Shown: one piece after another, positions 36,338-44,699 of the stretch | How positions within the stretch are numbered: position 1 is the stretch's first letter | How the letters are laid out: every line of letters starts with the position of its first letter | NCBI RefSeq assembly: GCF_004762045.1 | Contig: NZ_SJOM01000007.1 | Coordinates: 996,108 to 1,060,107, forward strand | DNA from: Mycobacterium sp. DL99 | Lineage (GTDB): Bacteria > Actinomycetota > Actinomycetes > Mycobacteriales > Mycobacteriaceae | Reading direction: 5' to 3' | DNA length: 64,000 nucleotides | Position numbers and translations under genes: made by a program | Notes under the pieces: generated by a model | Told to the model about the DNA's origin: nothing | What the model saw: the letters and a program-made list of their open reading frames with translations, nothing else | The model's database searches: none

Positions 36338-37214
36338 TGAGGGCCTCCTTGGCGTGCGTGGTTGCCTGGGTCCAGGCTCTGGAAACCATGGCGGCCCCGA
36401 CCCGGGTCCGGTACGACGCCGTGCCCTGCAGATCGGAAGGAATGTCGGTGAGCTCGGACATCGCGAGCCGGCCGATCTCGTCGGCGGTGAGGCCGCCGAT
36501 CGGGGTACCGATGACCGCCGACTCGGCCGGGGTGGCTCGCAGCGGGGTAGAGCCGAGTCCGAGCAGGCCGATACCGCAGCGCGTGATCCGGTCGTCCTCA
36601 TCCAGCTCGAATCCGACCACAGCGCCGGCGATCGCGAAATCGCCGTGGCGTCGGGCGAATTCGGCGATCCCGAAGCCACTGCGGCTCGATGCGACCGGGA
36701 AGCGTACTGCGGTCAGGATCTCGTCTGAGTCCAGCGCGGTCTCCCACAGGCCGGTGAAGAACTCAGCGGCCGGGATCTGCCGGGTGCCACGCGCCGAGGT
36801 GGCCTCGATCGTCGCATCGAGCGCCAGGGCGACGGCCGCGTACTCGGCTGCCGGATCCGCGTGCGCGATAGCGCCGCCCAGGGTGCCGCGGCTGCGGATC
36901 TGGAAGTGACCGATGTGCGGCGTGGCCAGGGTCAGCAGCGGCACCGAATCGGCGACCTCGTCGTCCAGACCGACCATGACGTGGGGAGTGGCCGCGCCGA
37001 TCCGAACCTCGTTGCCCTGCAGTGCGATGTCGTTCAACTCTGGCAGTCGCGAGATGTCGATCAGGTTCTCGAAGTGCGTCAGGCGCATGGCCAGCATCGG
37101 CACCAGGCTCTGCCCGCCCGCCAGGATCTTGGCGTCCTCGCCGTACTCGCCGAGCATGGACACCGCCTCGGTGACTGTGGCGGGCCGGTGATAAGCGAAG
37201 GGTGCGGGCTTCAT
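36330..37214 (-). CDS. coxM: CO dehydrogenase-type medium subunit, FAD-binding
   Basis: 294 residues: KILAGGQSLVPMLAMRL (FAD pyrophosphate loop AGGQSL) and IRSRGTLGGAIAHADPAAE (the TxGG FAD motif), then the CO-dehydrogenase flavoprotein C-terminal domain. It receives electrons from the [2Fe-2S] subunit. Its ATG overlaps the coxG-type stop (ATGA), and its end overlaps the coxS-type start. Confidence 0.92.
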   Translation of the reverse strand: MKPAPFAYHRPATVTEAVSMLGEYGEDAKILAGGQSLVPMLAMRLTHFENLIDISRLPELNDIALQGNEVRIGAATPHVMVGLDDEVADSVPLLTLATPHIGHFQIRSRGTLGGAIAHADPAAEYAAVALALDATIEATSARGTRQIPAAEFFTGLWETALDSDEILTAVRFPVASSRSGFGIAEFARRHGDFAIAGAVVGFELDEDDRITRCGIGLLGLGSTPLRATPAESAVIGTPIGGLTADEIGRLAMSELTDIPSDLQGTASYRTRVGAAMVSRAWTQATTHAKEALNA

Positions 37215-37915
37215 GACACCAACCGCAGCAGCGCGGCGTGCAGATCCTCGGTGGTCAGCCCGCTGCTCTTACGCTTGTTGCGACCCGCTCGGCCGAACAG
37301 GAAGCCGAGCACACCTGCGGCCGCGACCGCGCCGATGGCCGGCGCGAACCGCTTGGCCATCGGCACCGCCATCACCTTGGCCAAGGCGAGTGCGTTGATC
37401 GGCGCAGCTTCCTGTGGTGCCTGCTCGGGTGACCCTGCGGTGGAACCGGTTTCGGCCGCCGAGGCCGTCCCGCCGAGGAGTTCGGCCTCCAGGCTGCGGG
37501 CGAACTGGTCGATCAGGCTGCCCGCCACGTCCGCCAGCACGCCGCGGCCGAACTGGGCGGCCTTGCCCGAGATGGCCAGATCGGTGGTGACGACCACGAG
37601 CGTGGAATCGGCGCCCTCGTCTTTGAGTTGGGCGGTCACGACGGCCGACGCGGTGCCGTTGCCGCGGGTCTCCTTGCCGTTGGCCTTGAGGACCACCCGC
37701 TGCGCGGCCACGTCCTTTTCCTGGAACGTCGCATCGCCCTTGTAGGACACCGTGATCGGGCCGACCTTCACCTTGACCGCGCCGGTGAAATCGTCGCCGT
37801 CGACGCTCAGCAGGGTGGCGCCGGGCAGGCAGGGCGCCACGCGCTCGACGTCGGTGAGCACCTCCCAGGTTTTCGCCGCAGGTACCGCGACCCGGAATTC
37901 GTTGTTGAGCTCCAC
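37211..37915 (-). CDS. coxG: CoxG/SRPBCC family membrane-anchoring protein
   Basis: 234 residues: an SRPBCC (START-like) domain beginning VELNNEFRVAVPAAKTWEVL with the CoxG-type VERVAPCLPGA segment, then a linker and a C-terminal hydrophobic helix at about 185-210 followed by basic residues. CoxG recruits CO dehydrogenase to the membrane and helps pass electrons to the quinone pool. GTG 37915 starts 2 bases after the coxL stop and has AAGGAAGGG upstream; longer frames would lie inside coxL. Confidence 0.88.
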   Translation of the reverse strand: MELNNEFRVAVPAAKTWEVLTDVERVAPCLPGATLLSVDGDDFTGAVKVKVGPITVSYKGDATFQEKDVAAQRVVLKANGKETRGNGTASAVVTAQLKDEGADSTLVVVTTDLAISGKAAQFGRGVLADVAGSLIDQFARSLEAELLGGTASAAETGSTAGSPEQAPQEAAPINALALAKVMAVPMAKRFAPAIGAVAAAGVLGFLFGRAGRNKRKSSGLTTEDLHAALLRLVS

Positions 37916-37917
37916 GA

Positions 37918-40287
37918 TCAGTGATCCCTTCCTTGGTTCTCCTGCGAGCGGGGTTCCTGCGCCTGCTCGATGGCTTCGACGATGGCCCACGGGGTGGCGG
38001 GCAGGGTGGTCAGGGTGACGCCGAGCGGGGCCAACGCGTCGTTCACCGCGTTGATCACCGCGGGCGTCGAGCCGATGGCACCGCCCTCGCCCGCACCCTT
38101 GTAGCCGCCGACGCCGGGGCCGGGGATCTCGACGTGGCCGTACTCGATCGTCGGGACCTCGGTGGCGGTGGGTAGCAGATAGTCCACGAATGTTGAGGAC
38201 AGCGGGTTTCCGGCGTCGTCGTAGGACAGCTTCTCCAGCAGCGCGCCGCCGATGCCCTGGGCGGTGCCGCCGGCGATCTGGCCTTCGACCACGTTGGGGT
38301 TGATCATCGGGCCGACATCCTCGCTGACGATGTAGCGCGTGAGGGTGACGTGCCCGGTGACCACGTCGACCTCACAGGTACAGGCGTGGGTGGCATTGGC
38401 CCAGTGGATCGGGGCGGTCGGCGGTGCGGTGTAGCGGGCGGTGGCCTCCAATGACGCTGACATGCCCGGCGGCAGCATCTGCGGCTCGTAGCGGGCGCGG
38501 AAGGCCAGATCGGCGAAGCTGACACTCTTTTCGGGATCGTTGCGCGCAATCGCCTTCGACCCGCCGAGTTCGATCTCGGATTCCTCGACGCCCAGGCGTG
38601 CGGCGGCCATCGCGACCAGTTGGTTGCGCAGGATGGTGCCGGCCTCGTTGACCGCGCCCGCGGTCATCGGGGCGCTGCGGCTGCCCTGGGTGCCTGCACC
38701 GTAGGGGGTCACCGCGGTATCGCCCTGGATGGTGGCGACGTCGTCGATGTCGGCGCCCAGAGCGTCGGCGGTGAGCTGGATGACGGTGGTTTCCAAGCTG
38801 TTTCCGGTGGACCCGCCGTTGACGTACACGTTGATCTTGCCGGTCGGCTCCATCCGGATCGTGCATCCCTCGCTGGCCAGGTGCCCCGTGGCCGCACCGG
38901 TCGGCTCGATGTAGGCCGAGAAGCCCAGCCCGAGGTAGCGGCCCTGGGCCAGCGCCTCGGCCTGCTCCTTTCGGAAGCCCTCGTGGTCGAGGATCTTGAC
39001 GGCCTGCTCGAAGGTCTCGATCGGGGCGACGTGGTCATAGGGCATGCCGTTGGGGTTGAAGTACGGCATCTCGTCGCGGCGCAGGAGATTCTTGCGCCGC
39101 AGGTCGACGGGATCCATGCCCATCTTGCGGGCGGCGATGTCGAGAAGTATTTCGCGGGTGAGGGTTTCGTACTGCCACGGCCCGCGGTAGGCGTGCAGGC
39201 CCGCGGTGTTAGAGAACACCGTCTTGTAGCTGAAGCTGGCCTTGGGCACGCGGTACGGGCCGGGGAAGAACATGCCGATGGCCGCGGTGGTCAGCACGGG
39301 GTACGGGGTCGGGTACGAGCCGACGTCCTGAATGAAGTCGATGTCGGCCGCCAGGATGGTGCCGTCGTCATCGAAAGCCATGCGCACGTCGCCGTCGACG
39401 TGGCGGGACTGACCGGCCGACATCAGGTTCTCGCGGCGGTCCTCGATCCACTTGAGCGCCGTGGGAACTTTGCGGGCGGCCAGCATGATGCACATGTCCT
39501 CGCGCATCGGGACGACCTTCTGGCCGAATCCGCCGCCGGTGTCGCGCATGATGACCCGCACATGTTGGGCCGGGATGCCGAGCAGCCGGGCCGCGAAGGC
39601 TCGCAGTTCGTGCGGGGTCTGGGTGGAGGCCCAGATGGTCAGCTCGCCGGAGGTCGCCGACCATTCGGTGACCATGCCGCGCGTCTCGATCGGCACCGGC
39701 ACGTGCATCTGCTGGTAGACGTGCTCTTTCACCACATGCGCGGCGGAGCCGAAGACCTCTTCGTCGGGCGGCATGCCGGCCAAGCCGCCGGCGTTGTTGT
39801 CGGGGAAAGCCTCGTGAACGGACACCTCGGAGGTGAGGGCCTGCCGGAAGTCGGCGATCGCGGGCAGTGGCTCGTAGTCGACGTCGACCAGATCGACCGC
39901 GTCCTCGGCGATGTAGCGGTTCTCGGCGATGACGAGCGCCACCGGATCCCCGACGAACTTGACCTCGCCCTCGGCCAGGGGTGGCCGTGGGGTATCGGCG
40001 ACATCCTTGCCCGCGACGGCATGCCAGGCCTCTTTGACCTCAGGGTTCAGGTCGGCGGCGGTGAGCACCGCATATACGCCGGGCAGCGCCAGGGCTGCGG
40101 CGGCATCGATGACGGTGAACTTCGCATGCGCGTAGGGGCTGCGGACGAAGCAGGCGTGCAACATGCCGGGCCGTGTGATGTCGTCGACGTACGTACCGCG
40201 TCCGGTGAGCAGGCGGGTGTCTTCGACCCGCTCGACCCGTCTGCCGGCATAGCGGGTTGCGACGGTCTCCGGTACGGCTGACGCCAT
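37918..40287 (-). CDS. coxL: Molybdopterin-binding large subunit of a CO dehydrogenase-like hydroxylase
   Basis: 789 residues of the xanthine oxidase family: GRGTYVDDI, DTGGGFGQK (molybdopterin contact) and the catalytic glutamate in YKGAGEGGAIG (Glu734). The active-site loop is AYRGPWQYE (366-374), which lacks the Cys of true form I CO dehydrogenase (AYxCSFR) and differs from form II (AYRGAGR). So CO oxidation is unlikely and a heterocycle or aldehyde is the more probable substrate. First gene of a four-gene operon L-G-M-S; ATG 40287 is preceded by a TTGGAG element. No dedicated maturation genes (coxDEF) are seen here. Confidence 0.9.
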   Translation of the reverse strand: MASAVPETVATRYAGRRVERVEDTRLLTGRGTYVDDITRPGMLHACFVRSPYAHAKFTVIDAAAALALPGVYAVLTAADLNPEVKEAWHAVAGKDVADTPRPPLAEGEVKFVGDPVALVIAENRYIAEDAVDLVDVDYEPLPAIADFRQALTSEVSVHEAFPDNNAGGLAGMPPDEEVFGSAAHVVKEHVYQQMHVPVPIETRGMVTEWSATSGELTIWASTQTPHELRAFAARLLGIPAQHVRVIMRDTGGGFGQKVVPMREDMCIMLAARKVPTALKWIEDRRENLMSAGQSRHVDGDVRMAFDDDGTILAADIDFIQDVGSYPTPYPVLTTAAIGMFFPGPYRVPKASFSYKTVFSNTAGLHAYRGPWQYETLTREILLDIAARKMGMDPVDLRRKNLLRRDEMPYFNPNGMPYDHVAPIETFEQAVKILDHEGFRKEQAEALAQGRYLGLGFSAYIEPTGAATGHLASEGCTIRMEPTGKINVYVNGGSTGNSLETTVIQLTADALGADIDDVATIQGDTAVTPYGAGTQGSRSAPMTAGAVNEAGTILRNQLVAMAAARLGVEESEIELGGSKAIARNDPEKSVSFADLAFRARYEPQMLPPGMSASLEATARYTAPPTAPIHWANATHACTCEVDVVTGHVTLTRYIVSEDVGPMINPNVVEGQIAGGTAQGIGGALLEKLSYDDAGNPLSSTFVDYLLPTATEVPTIEYGHVEIPGPGVGGYKGAGEGGAIGSTPAVINAVNDALAPLGVTLTTLPATPWAIVEAIEQAQEPRSQENQGRDH

Positions 40288-40388
40288 AGGATCGCTCCAA
40301 TCCGTCGGTTACTTCTGCGCGTAAGTAAATGGCCGCCGGAGGCTCCGACGCTGAATAAGAGTGTGGTTATCGTACATCGGAAAGCAAC

Positions 40389-41042
40389 ATGCCTGAAGAA
40401 GAGAGTGTCATTTCCGCACGGACCCGGCTGCTGGCGCTCACAGTGCTGACGACCGCCGCCATCGCCGTCCCGGTCGCCTCGGCGCCGGCGTCGTCCGCCA
40501 GGCCGGCGGCCGAGGCGGGCCTGGTCGACGTGCGCTCAATCGTCCCCGACGCGGTGATCGACCTGCGGTACGCGACCAGCGACAACTTCGTCGGTCAAAG
40601 GCTCTACCCGCCCGGGGCGCCGTGCCTGGTCCACGAGTCGATGGCCCCCGGGTTGGCGGCTGCTGCGGCCGCGCTGCGACCGCAGACCCTGGTGTTCTGG
40701 GACTGCTATCGGCCACACGAGGTACAGGTCAAGATGTTCGAGGTGGTGTCCAACCCGAACTGGGTGGCCCGGCCGTCAGCGTATGCACGCAGCCACGAGG
40801 CAGGCCGCTCTGTGGACGTGACGATCGCCGGGGCTGACATGGGCACCGGGTTCGACGACTTCACCCCGCGCAGCCTGGCCTACGCCACCGACGGGGTGAG
40901 CCCGGCGGCCCAGGCCAACCGGGCCCGGTTGCGCGAGGTCATGGGCGTGGGTGGGCTGGCCGTATACCCGGGGGAGTGGTGGCACTTCGACGGCCCGGGA
41001 GCGGCCGATCCTCGGCCCTATCTGGACGTGCCGCTGGGATAA
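40389..41042 (+). CDS. Secreted D-alanyl-D-alanine dipeptidase-like (VanX/DdpX family)
   Basis: 217 residues with a signal peptide (RLLALTVLTTAAIAVPVAS) and the zinc peptidase motifs of the M15D family: WDCYRPHEVQ, SHEAGRSVDVTI (SxHxxGxxxD) and EWWHFDG. VanX-type enzymes cleave free D-Ala-D-Ala; exported forms recycle cell-wall peptides. It stands alone, divergent from the molybdoenzyme operon, so a resistance function is not suggested by the context. Confidence 0.9.
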   Translation: MPEEESVISARTRLLALTVLTTAAIAVPVASAPASSARPAAEAGLVDVRSIVPDAVIDLRYATSDNFVGQRLYPPGAPCLVHESMAPGLAAAAAALRPQTLVFWDCYRPHEVQVKMFEVVSNPNWVARPSAYARSHEAGRSVDVTIAGADMGTGFDDFTPRSLAYATDGVSPAAQANRARLREVMGVGGLAVYPGEWWHFDGPGAADPRPYLDVPLG

Positions 41043-41141
41043 GTCCCCGTCAATATTTGCGGACCCTGTCATCCAGGTTTCGGATGTGCCAGCATGGGGA
41101 ACTGAAAACGTTCGAACGATCCGGTTCGCGTGGAGTCGCAA

Positions 41142-41843
41142 ATGAACGTCTTGAAACTGGTCCATGGCGCGGTGCTGATCGCCGCTTGCGCCGTACCGAT
41201 CGCACCACTGCCCACCGCATCCGCACAGCCGTGCCCCGACGTCGAGGTGGTGTTCGCCCGCGGCACCTACGAGCCACCGGGGGTCGGCGGACCGGGACAA
41301 ACCTTCGTCGACGCGCTGCGTGCGCGTGCCGGGGAGCGTTCGATCGAGGTCTACCCGGTGAACTATCAGGCCAGCGGGAACTTCGGCGACCGGATCGAGT
41401 TCGCCAGGACAGTCGTCGACGGTATCCGGAATGCGACCGACCATATCGAGGCCACGGCCAGGGACTGCCCCAAGACGAAGATGGTGCTGGGCGGCTACTC
41501 CCAGGGCGCCGCGGTAGCGGCCTATGCCACCGCCGCCACCGTGCCTGACGGGATCCCGCCCGAATACAAGCAGTACATTCCAGAGCCCATGGCGCCCGAG
41601 ATCGCCGACCACGTGGCCACGGTGGTGCTGCTGGGCGCGCCGTCAACCGAGTTCATTCGCGATATCGGCGCACCGCCGATGGTGATCGGCCCGCGATACA
41701 AGGACAAGACCATCGAGTTGTGCGAGCCCGGCGACACCATCTGCGACGGAACACCCGCCGGGGTACCCAACTTCGCGCACACCGCGTACGTGTTCAACGG
41801 GATGCCGGGCCAGGCAGCGGATTTCACGGTGGGCCGGCTCTGA
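41142..41843 (+). CDS. Cutinase-like secreted serine hydrolase
   Basis: 233 residues: signal peptide ending near ASA, then the cutinase fold with PCPDVEVVFARGTYEPPGVG, nucleophile elbow GGYSQGAAV (Ser120), and the CEPGDTICDG and AHTAYVFNG segments carrying the Asp and His. Four cysteines fit two disulfides. Mycobacterial cutinase-like proteins hydrolyse lipid esters, phospholipids or polysorbates outside the cell. ATG 41142 has GGAG six bases before it; the GTG at 41130 overlaps that site. Confidence 0.92.
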   Translation: MNVLKLVHGAVLIAACAVPIAPLPTASAQPCPDVEVVFARGTYEPPGVGGPGQTFVDALRARAGERSIEVYPVNYQASGNFGDRIEFARTVVDGIRNATDHIEATARDCPKTKMVLGGYSQGAAVAAYATAATVPDGIPPEYKQYIPEPMAPEIADHVATVVLLGAPSTEFIRDIGAPPMVIGPRYKDKTIELCEPGDTICDGTPAGVPNFAHTAYVFNGMPGQAADFTVGRL

Positions 41844-41922
41844 GGGTGCCGAGTTGATAACGATATGAAACCTCAATGGTTGCAATGTGATACGTGAGCC
41901 CGGGGTATTTGCTGGGCGCCAC

Positions 41923-41928
41923 TATGTT
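41923..41928 (+). promoter_or_regulatory. Leaderless -10 element for the GH5-like gene
   Basis: TATGTT (TAnnnT) ends 7 bases before GTG 41936, and no ribosome site is present, which suggests a leaderless transcript starting at or near the GTG. Confidence 0.5.
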
Positions 41929-41935
41929 CGACTGA

Positions 41936-43069
41936 GTGCACCGTCGAACGGCCCTCAAGATCCCGCTGGTACTGGCAGCATCCGCGGCTTTGAGCACACT
42001 TCCCGTGATTCCTCGCGCGACCGCAGCAGCGGGCCAGTGGCCGGTTGAGCGTGCCAACGCGTGGTACCAGGCGCAGGGCTGGCTCGTCGGCACCAACTTC
42101 ATCACGTCGAACGCGATCAACCAGATCGAGATGTTCTCGCCGGGCACCTATGATGCGCGGCGCATCGACAGTGAGTTGGGCGCGTGCCGACTCCTCGGGT
42201 TCAACACCGTACGGGTCTTCCTGCACGACCTGCTGTGGGCGCAGGACCGATCGGGATTCCAAAGCCGGCTCGCCCAATTCGTCGGGATCGCGGCGCGTCA
42301 AGGAATCAAGCCGCTGTTCGTCTTCTTCGATTCGTGCTGGGATCCGCACCCACAGCTCGGGGCGCAGCGGGCACCGACGCCCGGCGTGCACAACTCCGGC
42401 TGGGTGCAGAGCCCGGGCGCACAACGTATCGACGACCCTCGCTACCGCCCCGCTCTGCGTGATTACGTGGTCGGTGTGATGAGCCAGTTCCGCAACGACA
42501 ACCGGGTCCTGGGCTGGGACCTCTGGAACGAGCCGGACAATCCTGCGAAGCAATACCGCAAGGTCGAGCGCAAGGACAAGATCGACGCCGTCGGAGGTCT
42601 GCTGCCCCAGGTGTTCGGTTGGGCACGTTCGGTCAATGCCGTGCAGCCGTTGACCAGCGGTGTGTGGCAAGGCAGCTGGGATCGCGGCAGCCGCAGCGAG
42701 ATGGACAACTTCCAGCTCGACAACTCCGACGTCATCTCCTTCCACTCCTACGCGGGCCCCGACGAATTCGAGGCCCGCATCGCCGAACTCGCCCCACTGG
42801 GCCGGCCGATCCTGTGCACCGAGTACCTGGCCCGGGATCAGGGCAGCACGGTCGAAGGCGTGCTGCCGGTTGCCAAGCGGCACAACGTCGGTGCCTACAG
42901 CTGGGGGTTGGTGGCCGGAAAGACCCAGACCTATTTCCCGTGGGATTCGTGGGATAAGCCCTACACCAAGGTTCCGAACGTGTGGTTCAGCGATCTGCTG
43001 CAACCCGATGGGCGCCCGTACAAGGAAAGCGAATACCAGACACTTCGGAAGCTGACCACCCGGGTTTGA
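41936..43069 (+). CDS. Tat-exported glycoside hydrolase, family 5-like
   Basis: 377 residues. The N-terminus MHRRTALKIPLVLAASAAL is a twin-arginine signal (RRTALK followed by a hydrophobic stretch). The mature protein has a TIM-barrel glycosidase pattern: GTNFITSNAINQIEMFS, FNTVRVFLHDLLW, LGWDLWNEPDN with the likely acid/base Glu199, SFHSYAGP, and ILCTEYLARDQGS with the likely nucleophile Glu296. Substrate unknown; mannans, glucans or mycobacterial polysaccharides are possible. Start GTG 41936 probably leaderless. It converges with the enoyl-CoA hydratase gene 7 bases away. Confidence 0.85.
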   Translation: MHRRTALKIPLVLAASAALSTLPVIPRATAAAGQWPVERANAWYQAQGWLVGTNFITSNAINQIEMFSPGTYDARRIDSELGACRLLGFNTVRVFLHDLLWAQDRSGFQSRLAQFVGIAARQGIKPLFVFFDSCWDPHPQLGAQRAPTPGVHNSGWVQSPGAQRIDDPRYRPALRDYVVGVMSQFRNDNRVLGWDLWNEPDNPAKQYRKVERKDKIDAVGGLLPQVFGWARSVNAVQPLTSGVWQGSWDRGSRSEMDNFQLDNSDVISFHSYAGPDEFEARIAELAPLGRPILCTEYLARDQGSTVEGVLPVAKRHNVGAYSWGLVAGKTQTYFPWDSWDKPYTKVPNVWFSDLLQPDGRPYKESEYQTLRKLTTRV

Positions 43070-43076
43070 CCGCCCG

Positions 43077-43880
43077 TCAGCGCGATGTCGATCCGCTCGG
43101 TCGAAGGACACCCTTGAACTCGTCCGAGGCGAGGCATCGAGCCTGTGCGGCGACGGCCATTCGCAGACTCGTCGCGGAGTCCAGGCGCCAGCCGGCATCG
43201 ATGGCTGCTCGCGCGCCGCGGACAGCCGTCGGCGGTTGGGCGGCCAGTCGCTCGGCGAATTCGGTCACCGCAGAATCGAGTTGGCCATCGGGGACAATGC
43301 GATTGGCCAACCCGATCCGGAATGCCTCGGCAGCGTCGATGATCTCGCCGAGCAGGATCAATTCCCGCGCTCGAGCCTCACCGATGATGCGCGGCAACCG
43401 GAAGGTGGCACCCATGTCGGGCAGCAGGCCGTAGCGCCCCTCGATGAGGCCGACGCGTGCGCCTTCGGCAAAAATCCGGAAGTCACAGGCCAGGGCCAGT
43501 TGCAGGCCCGCGCCATAGGCGTGGCCGTGGACGGCGGCGACGCTGGGGCACCGCAGTTCTGGGATGAACTCGAAGACGCCTGCCACCTCGAGGCCCAGTT
43601 CGATGGTTTCTTCGTCGTCGGGGTCCCGGTCGGCGAACCGGGCCAGCGTGCCCGTCATCGCCTCCGCCAGATCGAGCCCCGCCGAGAACGACCTGCCCGC
43701 GCCCGCCACCACCAGGCAGTGCAACTCATCGTCTTCGGCCAGCCGTGTACCGAGATGACCGAGTTCCGTTCGCATTTGCGGATTCAGCGCGTTCAGCTTG
43801 GCGGGCCGATTCAACGTGAGCGTGCCGACGTGCGCTCGGCGGCCGTAACGGATCGTCTCGTAGCCGGTGTCGTCTGCCAT
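43077..43880 (-). CDS. Enoyl-CoA hydratase/isomerase family protein
   Basis: 267 residues of the crotonase family: LTLNRPAKLNALNPQM, VVAGAGRSFSAGLDLAEAM (first oxyanion hole), VAAVHGHAYGAGLQLALACDF (second), and GLIEGRYGLLPDMGATFRLPR, where a Glu corresponds to one catalytic position. ATG 43880 follows GGGGAGATGCC. Monocistronic. Substrate unknown. Confidence 0.9.
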   Translation of the reverse strand: MADDTGYETIRYGRRAHVGTLTLNRPAKLNALNPQMRTELGHLGTRLAEDDELHCLVVAGAGRSFSAGLDLAEAMTGTLARFADRDPDDEETIELGLEVAGVFEFIPELRCPSVAAVHGHAYGAGLQLALACDFRIFAEGARVGLIEGRYGLLPDMGATFRLPRIIGEARARELILLGEIIDAAEAFRIGLANRIVPDGQLDSAVTEFAERLAAQPPTAVRGARAAIDAGWRLDSATSLRMAVAAQARCLASDEFKGVLRPSGSTSR

Positions 43881-44019
43881 GGCATCTCCCCGAAAGCGGT
43901 TTGTCCTCACTCCCTTAGACGATGCGCGGCGTTCATTTGTGACACCGGCCATGTGGTGTCACATCCGGGCACCGTCCTTCGTCAACGGTCTAGATACCCA
44001 AAACAGAAGGGACACCGCC

Positions 44020-44391
44020 ATGAACATCGCGCTATGGGCCGCCCAGTTGACCTTGGCCGCAGTATTCGCCGTATCCGGCACCGCCAAACTCACCATGACA
44101 CGCGAGCGACTGCTGGACACCGGTCAAACCGGGGTGGCCGTGTTTCCCATGCCGGTGGTCCGCTTCACCGCCTTGATGGAACTTCTCGCTGTGATCGGGC
44201 TGATCGCGCCCGGACTCACCGGAATCGGTGCGGTACTCACGCCGCTGGCCGCCGCCGGGTTGTGCGTGGTGATGGTGGGCGCAGCGTGGGCGCACAGCCG
44301 ACTACACGAACCCCGGAATGTGCTGGCCAACACCGTGCTCTTCGCCCTGGCGGCCTTCGTGATGATCGGCCGCGGCCTGGTCTCCTGGTAG
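44020..44391 (+). CDS. DoxX-like family membrane protein
   Basis: 123 residues, four hydrophobic helices (about 1-20, 45-62, 66-88 and 98-115) with the DoxX-like FAVSGTAKL start and FTALMELLAVIGLIAPGL. ATG 44020 has AGAAGG upstream; the longer frame starting at 43867 is soluble in its N-terminal part and overlaps the divergent gene, so it is rejected. DoxX-like proteins are linked to redox homeostasis, but no function is established for this subgroup. Confidence 0.82.
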   Translation: MNIALWAAQLTLAAVFAVSGTAKLTMTRERLLDTGQTGVAVFPMPVVRFTALMELLAVIGLIAPGLTGIGAVLTPLAAAGLCVVMVGAAWAHSRLHEPRNVLANTVLFALAAFVMIGRGLVSW

Positions 44392-44436
44392 GACTGCCCG
44401 TTGGCGTAGCGCTCTCGGCGGAAATGGCGGCCATTG

Positions 44437-44555
44437 CCACGGTTGCGGCTCTTGTACGTCGGGAGCTGCGAGACGCGGCCTGACATGCCGTTACTGCAAT
44501 AGATCTTCTGGCTGCGCTTCTCCAACGGTGAACCACAGCCGCGACAGAGCCTCAC
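44437..44555 (-). pseudogene. Possible frameshifted zinc-ribbon gene remnant
   Basis: On the minus strand a GTG at 44555 or so opens VRLCRGCGSPLEKRSQKIYC, a convincing CxxCG...YCSN zinc-ribbon start; after CSN the frame continues into nonsense, whereas dropping one G (around 44482) gives CSNACQ, the expected continuation of this finger type. Beyond that neither frame looks like protein, and both run antisense into the DoxX-like gene. It lies just upstream of tRNA-Thr. Most likely a decayed fragment of a small DNA-binding or HNH-type protein. Confidence 0.4.
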
Positions 44556-44597
44556 ATGGGGAAATTACTGACAAGCACCGACAACCAAATCGATGCG

Positions 44598-44672
44598 TGG
44601 AGCCCCCGGTCAGGATTGAACTGACGGCCTACGCTTTACAAGAGCGTTGCTCTACCACTGAGCTACGGAGGC
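44598..44672 (-). tRNA. tRNA-Thr (anticodon UGU)
   Basis: 75 bases including an encoded CCA. Acceptor stem GCCTCCG/CGGGGGC, D-arm GCTCAGTGGTAGAGC, anticodon loop CTTGTAA with anticodon TGT, and T-arm GTTCAATCC. It reads ACA threonine codons. No integrase or attachment duplication was found near it. Confidence 0.95.
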
Positions 44673-44699
44673 GGGTGGAACGCGCCCTAGCTTAGCGGG

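Noticed and set aside
35831..36679. 282-residue frame for the [2Fe-2S] subunit
   Set aside because: The N-terminal 114 residues are read from within the FAD-subunit gene in the wrong frame; ATG 36337 starts the ferredoxin-like fold.
38620..40281. 553-residue open frame on the plus strand opposite the molybdoenzyme large subunit
   Set aside because: It is the antisense shadow of a gene with complete family motifs; its composition (Gly, Val, His, Asp rich) is typical of high-GC antisense frames.
44124..44555. 143-residue zinc-ribbon gene opposite the DoxX-like gene
   Set aside because: Only the first 20 or so residues look real; the rest is antisense to a membrane protein gene, so it is listed as a remnant and not as a gene.
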